Below the pieces are notes generated by a model. The model searched no databases. It saw only the letters and a program-made list of their open reading frames with translations, and was not told where the DNA came from. Positions 1-9,534 of a DNA stretch of 33,997 bases are shown one piece after another. Position 1 is the first letter of the stretch, and every line of letters begins with the position of its first letter. The position numbers were made by a program, and so were the translations under genes. Origin of the DNA: Punctularia strigosozonata HHB-11173 SS5 (Eukaryota > Basidiomycota > Agaricomycetes > Corticiales > Punctulariaceae); NCBI RefSeq assembly GCF_000264995.1, contig NW_006767442.1, positions 308,830-342,826 on the forward strand, given 5' to 3'.

Positions 1-641
1 CTCACGGCGTCCGATACCACGTGCTCAGTGGGTGCACCATGGCCGATTCGACACGCGCACCGCGGTCGGCTTAGTGTTAACATAGAGCTTGTCGTAATGA
101 ATTCGTTCAATATCCCTTGATGTCATCTGTTCTGGCGTCGTGGACTAACCTCTGCTGAACTTCATGAGGTATGATAAGGAGGAAATTGAATCACATATAT
201 GCATACAAATATAATGGGTGGATGTAATGTCATGTACCAATGACCAAACTCTGAAGATATCTAACAAGATGTGACATGTTTATGGTCATATTTGAGAGCC
301 CATGGATGTTGCAGATCACCAAAATATGCCCAAAAAGTGAATAAAAATCCACATATTTGTACACATTTCACCAAAAATGTGACATATGCTCAGGGGGACC
401 TTCCATATTTCCTACTTTTTGTACGTCTGTGCTGGTATGTGCTGGTATATACTGTAAAAGGTCCCAATACAGCTTTATCTACATGGATGGTCTAGTAATT
501 ACTTGACATTGTTGGCCCTTTATGATACTAATTCACAGAGGGGGTGTTTCCTGATGGAACATCCACGTCCGAGTCCGCGAATGTAATCCTGTATGAGGTA
601 TGAGAACTCGATTAGCACCATCGCACTTGGCTATGAGATAT
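1..641. other. gene-free left flank
   Basis: I see no exon with family resemblance on either strand. The stretch is fairly AT-rich with short open frames of unnatural composition. It lies downstream of the 3' end of the MFS gene and probably holds its 3' UTR and terminator, but no diagnostic signal was found. Confidence 0.5.
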
Positions 642-3383
642 TCACGGCTCGCTGTTCTTGCGGGCACTTTGCAGGTCGTTCAGCCCCACGTCGGTTTCTT
701 CCCTGCCCGCTTCCTTGGTATCCAGCCCCCATCTTTCATCTTTCTTCGTATGCAGTGTCAGTTCTTTCACCCCCCACACGCACACCCACCCTGCGCCTGC
801 GAGCGCTAGGAGCAGAATCCACACCACTCGCAGGCTTTTCGCGAACGCGTCCCGCACCTCGTCCTGCAACGGCTGGTGTAGTTGCTTGATGAGAGGAATG
901 AGGGCGTAAGATAGGTCGCCGCTCCCTGGCAAAAACGAGTGATCTGGAAGCGCGTCGCGGAGGGCTGACAGCGGCAGGCGCGCGAGCAGTTCATTCTGCA
1001 GAACACTGGCTGCAATGGCGATTCCCCATGACTGACAAGATGCTTTGTAAACCTCGCGCTGGCCAAATGAAGTTCGCGTAAAAAACGGACCTGCGAGAAT
1101 GTCCGGACGAACATGAGGAATGAAAGCGCTTGTGCGTTGAGCGTTGGGGGTAGTGGTGCAAGGACAGAGAAGGTTGTCGCATAAAGGAAGCCGAAGCTGA
1201 TGCCCATGATCATTTGCATCGGAACCGTTTCCCCAACGGAGGATGTTCTATCGATGATGGTGAATAGGCCTAGAGCTACCAGCATCAAGCTCCAGCCAAT
1301 GAGGTGCTAGACAATTACTGGACTGAGCAAAGGTTAAACTCCAGACAAGGAAGGCGCGCCCACGACCATCCAATATTTTCCCGTCTTGGATATGAATATT
1401 CCTTGAAGGATGGCGGAAGGAGAGATGACGCATACAATCGGGAAGATAAATATGCCGCTGTGCAAAGGTGATGCGACTTTGACGGCTTGGAAGTATGCTG
1501 GACTGTCGAAGGAAATATCTAGTTTATCGCTGTCGCCTAAGCAACGGATAGAATTTACTAACAGGTAGAACCCGACAGCCATGACCATGTTGAAGTCGGG
1601 AGTGTAGTATACCTAGACACGACGACGGAAGTCAGACTCAGAGGCGGGAAACGCTCTATATATTGTACTAGCTACCTAGACACGACGACGGAAGTCAGAC
1701 TGTACATAGGATAGTCAGTACATGCTTGGGGACTCGACAAATGGTATCTTACCTCAGAGGCGGGAAACGCTCTGAGGTATCTAAACGAATGTGCTACGCT
1801 TAAGTGAGAGAACGGTATCCTACCGGGGATCAACAACATATATGATGATAAGGAAAAACAGCAAACTAATGATGGTGTCCATGTGCGAGTAGTAGCCTCG
1901 TGTATCGGCGCCCGACGGTGCACCTCTATTTCATTCTCCGACAGACCATTATGCCATGAAGAAATGACTGAACGTAACTGATGTAGACGGTAAATGAACT
2001 GTATATTAGATGCAGGATGAGCGCGGCGTACCCGCTGAGACTTGTACGATTATCGAGTATGCCTAGAGGAATCTGCATAATCTGAGGTGATATAAATTCT
2101 TGTCATGGTCGGCGATCCTCACCAAAGGACGAGAGGATATCGTAAGTTTGTACACGAAGGCTCCTGCGAGACCAAGTAAGCCCAAAATTAGTGGTGCAAG
2201 CACGGATGCCGATGTCCAAGGATGAGTCGCGCCGGCCCAAGTCAATGCAATGATGCAGACCGTGGTGCTGGCTACTATCAGCATATTACCCCTATCATTA
2301 CTCTGTATCAGACGTAGCACAAGTATCTTAATAACAGTATGAAGCTTACGGTATATCCATTGCGGCGAACGTCTCTGAGGCGCTTCCAATCTCGGGCTTC
2401 TTAAGACAGAGGAACACAAACACGACAGACAACGCGATTGCGCAAAGCGGGAGGTTCATATCTAGAGAGCAGGAACCTCAATATTTGATGCTGCTAAACG
2501 ATATACAGCGCTGAGTTGCGACCCACGCGCTCAAAGGTACTCACAGAAAAGCCTAGAAGACCATCGTATTTACTTACTATTCACACTCGGGATTATGGAT
2601 AGCGACTAACCATCTCCATGTAGTTTCTTGCGCGATAGCGCCAGCGATGAACGGGCCGCTTCAATGACCAAAGACCATAAATGGTTGGACCACAATCCTG
2701 ATCGCAGCGGACTCACATCAGACTTGCCGTTGTAAAGGCTCTGCGAGGTATCACCGTCAGCTGCGCAAGATCAAGTGTGAATGATAAATGGTAATGCTCA
2801 CATTCCAAGGAGGGCGTTGAACATTCCTCGCTCTTGCAGGGTCATCAGGTCAGCCACAACAATGGACGTTAATGACTGAATGCCTCCGTTGCCAACTCCC
2901 TGAAGCGCTGGATACATGTGGCCATGCCCCAAAGTTAGTTCAGAATGCATACAACGGGAATGACGCTAATATCATGATGCCATTACGTACTTCTTCCTGC
3001 GATGAGAGTCCCCATCGTTTGTGCTCGAGCACAAATGACAGAGCCGACGGTGAAGAAAATGATGAAGACGAACAGAACGTCTCTACGCCCAAATAACTCG
3101 GAGAGTCGACCTGATAAGGGCAGCACCGCCGTAGCAGATAATGTGTACGCTGAGGACACCCAAGCGAAGGAGGCATTGCCTCCCAAAGACCTTGTAATGA
3201 CAGGTAGTGCAGTGCCGACCGACGCCTGTTAGTGTCAGCGCCTTGTCAGCGCTGAAGTATGAGAGAGCATACAAGATCAAGCCCTGTTAGTAGCAAGCAG
3301 AGGCAAAGCGCGAGGAATACGATCCAGAAGGGCCATCCTCGCCGGGCGGGCTTGGAGGCGTCGTGGTTACTTGTGATAGCCAT
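642..3383 (-). CDS. MFS drug transporter, DHA2-type (14-TM), multi-exon
   Basis: Predicted plasma-membrane proton-coupled exporter of toxic compounds or metabolites. The start at 3383 gives a 111-nt first exon (MAITSNHDA...) ending TGLDL. After an intron it continues ASVGTALP, then FAWVSSAYTLSATAVLPLSG and FGRRDVL, the motif-A region. Further exons give ALQGVGNGGIQSLTSI (TM4 region), GPFIAGAIAQETTWRW (motif C, GPxxGG-like), NLPLCAIALSVVFVFLCL, TWAGATHPW, LDNRTSLSGY and YFQAVKVASPLHSGIF. The end has SWGIAIAASVLQNELLARLP and a final helix near 700-800. This block order is the normal DHA2 order, and no break is needed in the exons I could join. The exon assignment between about 1610 and 2060 is uncertain because a local duplication lies in that intron region. 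The gene is divergent from the seven-helix gene. Its substrate is unknown; linkage to a prenyltransferase suggests metabolite efflux. Confidence 0.85.
1610..1773. repeat. 48-bp local duplication, one copy lacking a 53-nt intron-like segment
   Basis: Positions 1610-1657 repeat 1673-1773 exactly (48 of 48 bases), except that the second copy is interrupted by 53 nt (1700-1752). Read on the minus strand, the extra 53 nt begin GTAAGA, contain CTGAC and end ACAG. The copies are separated by 15 nt. The unit sits at an exon-intron border inside the MFS gene and lengthens that intron to about 140 nt, against 45-60 nt for its neighbours. Confidence 0.85.
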
Positions 3384-4305
3384 GGCGCGAGGGGACCCTC
3401 CTCGCGTCTCCACCATATATGGGCCGCTTGCTCGTCGATGCCCTAATAATGAAGAGTCCCCCGCTTTTGTGCCGCGGACAGCATCGAGGTGTATCGCCTG
3501 CCACTTCCAGCCTCGGTGCCAGGGGGACAGTACGTTGACCGATGTGACCAGTGTCCGGCGAAGCTCATGTTACACTTTCGCCTTGGTTTCGTGACCGGAA
3601 TGGAATCAATCGAGAAGAGCGCGCAAGGTGTGGCAGTACTATTACTTACAGCCGTTTCCGAAAAGGTTGAGCGCAGCGCGAAAAACCAGACGCGCGTTGT
3701 GAAGGACCCTAAAGTTGGGTTTGCCGCTAGTTCAACGACGAACTCAACGATTATGCACCCCTGGACCGCATAGAAATGATGAATACACGTGGGAGGAGCT
3801 CAGAGGAACATGTGTCAGTGTGCTAATAAGATGGTTGCATTTCTCCGATATCAACCAACTGAACGTGCCCGGACGTGGTTCTTGCGGCGACCATGCAGGA
3901 CCGGTAGTGCCACGCTGCGTCGGACGACAGCACTCGCTACCATCCACGAGCTATCTTTGTAGGTTCCGGTTCCATGTTGAATACACCGGATTGTATGTGC
4001 AGGCAAGACCCTCTTCTTTTTCTGACCAACTGTCTGACGTTCGTTGTGATCTCCTGCCGTTCCACGCTGCCCACGGGAGAATCGGTCGTTGACTTGACGC
4101 TCGTCACTCGTATCGTTTCAGGCCGCATGAATGGTCTATTTGTAAACTTTTCCGAATCTAGTACTCCGCCGACTTTTATACGCCAAGTCGGCCCACTAAC
4201 TGCAGTGGGCCCGGCCTGACGTTAGTACGGTTAGCATTTCTCTCTTTTCTCTCGTCCCTGGCGATAACGACCGGCCGGTCTCTGTGTAGCATCTTCCCCG
4301 TCATT
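3384..4305. promoter_or_regulatory. shared upstream region of two divergent genes
   Basis: About 0.9 kb between the starts of the MFS transporter (-) and the seven-helix protein (+). No exon with family resemblance was found, so it is read as the shared promoter and 5' UTR region. A perfect 8-bp inverted repeat with a 6-nt loop lies at 4190-4211. No clear TATA box was assigned. Confidence 0.45.
4190..4211. repeat. perfect hairpin upstream of the seven-helix gene
   Basis: GGCCCACT, loop AACTGC, then AGTGGGCC: an 8-bp perfect stem about 95 nt before the ATG at 4306. It could be a palindromic factor site or a 5' UTR hairpin; no function is claimed. Confidence 0.5.
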
Positions 4306-5506
4306 ATGGCTTTCACGCTCGGTGCAGCTCAGCTCACAGCGCTTTTCATGGAGACCTTGTTCTATGGCCTCTTTTTGGCCACCTTCTTTCAAACCACCCG
4401 AACTCTACTCTTCACTCGAGCACAGTGGAGACGCGGGGACGTGAGATGGTCGTTAGTTCTCGTGTCGTGGGGGATGTTTCTGATCGGCACCCTCGACGTG
4501 GTCTTATTATTCAAGCACAATCTGGATGGATTTGTCAATTATACGGGACCTGGAGGGCCGGATGCGCGGTTCGGGGATATCTCTGATTGGGTCAATCCTA
4601 CGAGGGTGCGTCGATGTTTTCCAGGTATTAATATGAACTGACGCTGAATCAACAGGCTGTTACCTTCTGTCTTCAAGTCGTACTCGGAGATGGCATGCTC
4701 ATCTACCGTTGTTTCATTGTTTACAGCCGATCTTGGCTGGTCATCGTCGTTCCATGTCTACTCTGTATTGGGACAGCGGCATGTGGTCTTGCTGTTCCCG
4801 TTGTAGAAGCCAACTTCAAAGGCGACGCCGCCTTGACTGCCAAGAAGTTGAACGTGTGGACAGATGCGGGCACAGTTTTGACCCTCTGCACCAACCTTTC
4901 CACAACATGTGGGTGCCAGTACAGTTATTCTGTCTGAGATTGCTCTCAAGGTCATCGTAATAACAGGTCTCATCGCCGCCCGCCTCTATATGGTCTCAAG
5001 GCGAAGCACATCGCTGACATCCCGCACGACCCATGTGTCCGGTGGACATCCCGTACGCTATGCAATGCGTATAATCGTCGAGTCCGGTGTTATCTACATC
5101 GTTTGCACGATTATATTGGCCACGGTGTCCTATAGTGATAGCCTTTCCGTGTACGCAGTATCTGATTCTGTAAGCGACGTTTTTCTCTCAGACTTGTAGT
5201 GAACTGACGCCTCGTCGGTGGCAGCTCCTTCAAATCATCGGTGTATCGTTCAATCTCATCATCATTCGTGTCTCGAACAACACCACCATTGAATCACAAT
5301 ATGGTACTCAGGCGAACACTAAAAGCAACGATCAGCGTAGCTATCCGCTCCGGTTCGTCACTGGAACGGACAGTCGCCGTTCAGGGCTGGGTTCTAGCAC
5401 TCAAATAGGCACCAGTGCTGTTGCTACCACGAGTGTCAAAGAGCGCGGTGTTGAGTTCGTCCAAGGCGACGAAGAGAGCCAGAAGGGAGGATATTCGGAG
5501 ATGTAG
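4306..5506 (+). CDS. seven-helix integral membrane protein of an Agaricomycete-expanded family
   Basis: Four exons (4306-4605, 4656-4908, 4967-5169, 5225-5506) close in frame to 345 aa. Hydrophobic segments follow the pattern of the unnamed serpentine family common in mushroom genomes. They are an N-terminal helix (LFYGLFLATFFQTTR), WGMFLIGTLDVVLL, the GDGMLIYRCFIVYSR signature, a helix VIVVPCLLCIGTAACGLAVP, TNLSTT joined by splicing to CLIAARLYMVSRR, IIVESGVIYIVCTIIL and LLQIIGVSFNLIII. A soluble Ser/Thr/Gln-rich tail of about 75 residues follows. The topology resembles a receptor, but the family has no established ligand or G-protein link known to me. The start has no competing upstream ATG in frame. 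The gene lies between the transporter and the prenyltransferase; a role in the cluster is not shown. Confidence 0.82.
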
Positions 5507-5978
5507 CGTCATGGAATACAATCCGCCTCAGAATGGACCGAAAGTGGACCGTGAGGTGAAGCTGACCATCTACTTCGATCTGAGGGTCGTGGAACATGTC
5601 TGTAACAACACCAGGTTCCGGCATGTGCTATCGATTCATTGCATCATGGTGCTGTAGCTTAGCCTCAGGATGGTGCTTACACGCGAATGTACTATGCAAG
5701 AGGTATGAAATATTTTGAATATGGCAGTAGGGCGCGGATCATGCTTGAAATCTTCACCGCATTGAGTGTTGTGCAGCGTAGTGGCATCTTAGGGAATGAG
5801 GTCCGTGAAGACCATGTAGTTTGTCTGGCAAGCGCGATGTCACCCTTCACTGACAGTATACTGTCTTCCCCGCATTTAGAGTCATATTCTGAACATTACT
5901 AACATATGTCGCAGGTATATCGATGCGTAACGACATGATACAATTCACATGTCTCAGCTTATGTACATGTGCGCGTCG
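5507..5978. other. intergenic, convergent 3' ends
   Basis: About 470 bp between the stops of two convergent genes (seven-helix + and prenyltransferase -). I see no coding exon or repeat in it; it must carry both 3' UTRs and polyadenylation signals. Confidence 0.5.
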
Positions 5979-7494
5979 TCACCCCTGCTTGTCTTTCTGC
6001 ACAGCGATCCTGGCGATGGACTGCGATCGCGGAGAGAACACCTCGGGGCTATAATAAAGAGTAATACGAGGACCCGATTTCTTGACGCCGACGCCGACCC
6101 AAGTGTGAACACCGGTACGCTGGGCGAGTTCACGATGACAGCTGCAAACAATCAAGTAAGTGGACAGAAGAGTAAACGCCCGACGGAGAGAGGACTTACA
6201 ACATTGAGCTCAGTTCAGCCTCGTACCAGCTGGCAATTCCATCATTGCCGGTCTCCTCAAAATACAATTTTACAGCACGCGCGATCTGCACATCGGTCTG
6301 GCAGCGGTGCCTCACATCGATGAACAATTTGGGCAACGGATAGGCACGACCGGGTGCCAGATCGTAATATACCAGAATACCACTGGCCCAGAAGTTGGGG
6401 CGATGCAAATGAACGGCAGTATGTTCATCGACATTGAACAGCAGCCGCCACAATAGCCGAACAGAATCAACAGCACTCCGTACCCCGTCGTGATTGACTA
6501 AAGTAGGGTTGCCACCGAGAGTCATATACGGAATAAGATCTGCAAGAGTGTTGGCGCATGTCCGGATGTAGGCCTTAATGCCATTGTGCTCTGGTCGGAC
6601 AGTGCTCACTGCAACTACCTCAGGAGTTGCGGAATGGGATGCAGGAAGAGTGGCCAGGTAAGAGGTGACAGTCGACCACTGAGACACGAGGCCGAGTCGC
6701 TCCATGCAAGCGTTGATGGTTTGTATATTTGACGTTCCCGACATGCGTGACCTAAGTGTCGGCCAAAAGTACGCCTTCCCCGTCATGCCCGTTTTGTCCA
6801 GGTCGGCACCTATGTGTCGGGCATGTATCAGATACGTGAATGGGATTTGCGACTGGAGACAACATACCTAGAATGAATTGAGACGTCTGGGTACCGATCG
6901 ATCCACCGAATGCGGGTAATGGTTCGCACGTGAGAGCATCGATACAGATTTGCACCCAGCCAAGGTCTGGGTCGGGTTGGCCGCCGGCATGAACGAAGTT
7001 GTCAAGGATGGGCATCCAAGTATCGCGAGACGCTGGCGATCCATTGACAGTGGATACTAGGGGTTCAGCATAGAATCGAACAATCATCTTCTCCAATGAG
7101 TCAACCGCCCAACCAAGCTCAGCCGGGCCATTATCATCCACCATGATGGAGCACGGCTTATAGACAGTCCCGAACTCATCGGGAATGGGACCGAGGTGCG
7201 GTATTATGCTCCCATCGTAGACGCGGATGTAGTGGTCGCGCATCTCAGGTGGATAGTTTGAAAGTTCGAGCATGCGACGCAGCACGCGCACGACTTCCGC
7301 ATGCCAAAAATGAGTGCGGTCGTAAACGCAGGTGGGTTCACGCTATCGAGGTATAAGGCTCAGAACATAAGAGAGCGATCGAGACGCACATATACCACGG
7401 CATTCCAGAGAAGAACGGTTCGTTGAAGGAAGCCGTAAATCAGTCGAGTAACGACGGCGCCAGCCCAACCTGGAAGACGAGGGACGAGCACCAT
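5979..7494 (-). CDS. DMATS-type aromatic prenyltransferase (ABBA fold)
   Basis: Transfers a prenyl group from an allyl diphosphate to an aromatic acceptor, usually an indole, without metal in the catalytic step. Four exons (7494-7396, 7342-6868, 6809-6200, 6141-5979; introns 53, 58 and 58 nt) close exactly in frame to 448 aa, the normal family length. Diagnostic blocks in order: THFWHAEV, IIPHLGPIPDEF, DDNGPAELGW (the Glu that in characterised indole enzymes contacts the indole NH), RFYAEPL, TGKAYFWPTL, IKAYIRT with PYMTLGG, LPKLFIDVRH and ITLYYSPEV. These carry most of the Arg/Lys/Tyr positions that hold the diphosphate; the Tyr usual in the LPK-x-Y block is Phe here. The first exon (MVLVPRLPGW...) is chosen because its ATG is in phase with the donor; it is unusually hydrophobic for this soluble family. 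Acceptor and donor substrates cannot be read from sequence. Confidence 0.88.
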
Positions 7495-9377
7495 GGCACA
7501 AGCGCTTGTAGTCAGTCCGAGCACGGAGCATTATATACGACGCTTCAGTTCTTTTGAGCACGCTGCGAAATCTCGTATGAGGGGTTATTCTGGACCACGA
7601 CACTATTCTGGTACCACCCACCGGGAAAGTAGCGGAATCAAGTTCCACCTTGAGCTGCAGTTGCGATCCAAGCCATTCAAACACCGGCGAACGGCAGGAA
7701 CGGAAGGATGTAAGAGGAAGGTACGAACCAACGCTTACTCAGCATTTGGCAAACAGATACTACACTGTACCAGATGGATACCCAGCTAGGTTCAAGTGCC
7801 AGTGAGCAGTCGTATGCCCACCCACAGCGCTGCCAGGGGTGCCACGCTGCTCCATAAGTTCGTCCTTGCTGTTCCGCAGACGACCGAATCTCGAAGTCGG
7901 AGGATCATGATGACCTACAGTGCCATGTTCAATCCCAAAGCGTTCCCGAACCGTCATGAGTGTGAGTTTCCGACTGCTCCTGGCACGAATGCCCGAGGAG
8001 TTCAGACGTCGCACTATGAATAGCCTCAGAGGCATGTCCTCGTGCAAGCCCGTACGTCCAAATATGCTATCCATCTGACCGTCCAACGTCGGACATCGAC
8101 GCTGTTCTGCGTACGGAGGTTCGAATCAATCCGTGCCACGATGTTACCGGACAGCCCCGTCAGAAGTTTGGGTCCAAGAATCGACAGAATGGATGTGAAA
8201 AGCAAGGTCCTATGGGAGCAAACTCTATACACAGTCATATACTTCTAGCGTATCAGCTGTGGGATAGACTTGAGAAAGTTGATATGACTGCAGGTACTGC
8301 ACGAGCTCACCGAACCTCGGAGACGAGAAATCTACTCCTTGGCGGTCCCTTGTGACGAATTCCACCACAGCTTGCGTCATCTTCGGGACGTTGATCTGAT
8401 ATGGTATCTGGGGTCCGTTGTTCGTGAAGGATCCTCGAATATCTCTCATACGAGTTACTCACCAAAGAGCTTCATCTACCCGTATCGGTGCTCAGTTTTG
8501 TGTAAGCGTCATGCACATCGTACGAAGATATCAACCATGAAATCCTCCAGCGTTGCAGGCGTTCCATTCCGTCGGTATCCCTCTCGGCGTTTGCATACCC
8601 CGAAGAACTGCGCGACTGCCCGCGAACGGCGGGCGAGCTAGCTCCCACACCAAGGAAGCGTAGCGCTCATCCACAAAAGCCAAGTTGAGCACCGATATTT
8701 GCTGGGTGCTGGACCCTGAGATTCACAAGGACAAAGGAGAGCCCAATATAGAAGTTGTGCCAATAGGTGTCCATGAGCAACGCAAAAGGAGTGAAGTTCC
8801 TACGAGGCCGAGTCAAACGTGTGGGCGCTGTGGGGACGGAAGCACGTCTAAACTCGGTCCCATCCGTCATGTTGGGGCGGTGCAAGGGCGGTGGCATCGT
8901 CAGCATATCGTCAGCATGAGTTAGGTAAACCTTCGATCGCATTATCATTATACTCAAGCTTCATGCATTCGAGCAAGATGTATTCCGACTCCCCAGAAGA
9001 TACGGTAAGTTTAACCCCTGGATGTCTGTGAGTGCCACGTGGTGGAGTTTACTTATTCTACATAACGCCAGGCGTTCGAGAGCCTTACAGTTCGATTCAA
9101 AGGCGCGCTGCGGCAGTATGTGAGCATTCCCCCGTCAATTCCAATCATTTGTTGACGATACTTGGGAAGATGGTCAATAGGAGCTTCTTCACATGGTAAT
9201 GCCAGTACCGCAAGGAGCATAGGATAGCTCATCGGTAGAACCATGCATACCTGTGTTCAGCATGATCCCATTCATGCAAGTTATCGGGCTTCGATCACGT
9301 ATGGGCTCATGGACACTCCTAGAGGCAGTCCTGCGCCGCATGAGCCAAATTGGGAGTGTTGATGAGAACGTCGCCAT
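7495..9377 (-). other. unresolved region, possible decayed cytochrome P450
   Basis: No gene model can be built. Several minus-strand stretches look protein-like. One near 8690-8957 contains a hydrophobic segment FYIGLSFVLVNL. One near 8140-8238 reads ILGPKLLTGLSGNI. One near 7790-7860 reads GGHTTAHWHLNLAGYP. The last two faintly recall the middle and I-helix of Agaricomycete P450s in the right order. A GTGAGT donor occurs near 8456. However, no heme-binding FxxGxxxC motif or ExxR was found and the frames do not join, so a P450 relic is only one reading. The region could instead hold a divergent unknown gene or only the promoter of the adenylating enzyme. Confidence 0.2.
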
Positions 9378-9534
9378 TCGTCAACATCACCACTACCTTT
9401 GGTGCGTCCCGACCTTCCATTCGCACAAGGAGCTGTGATACCTACATCCGCGTTTCACCAGGCCTTATTATACGACTGCTGTCCACCTGAAGGCAGAGGC
9501 GAACCACGACACCCCTGCATTGACATCACTGAAG

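Noticed and set aside
1611-1773. The 53-nt segment as a simple constitutive intron with coding exons on both sides
   Set aside because: Reading through the downstream side meets a stop in the transporter frame; an acceptor at 1613 next to GTATAC fits the protein better, so the 53 nt is called intron-like only.
7495-9000. A confident cytochrome P450 gene call
   Set aside because: Only two weak similarities; no heme-binding cysteine motif, no ExxR and no consistent exon chain, so kept as an unresolved region.
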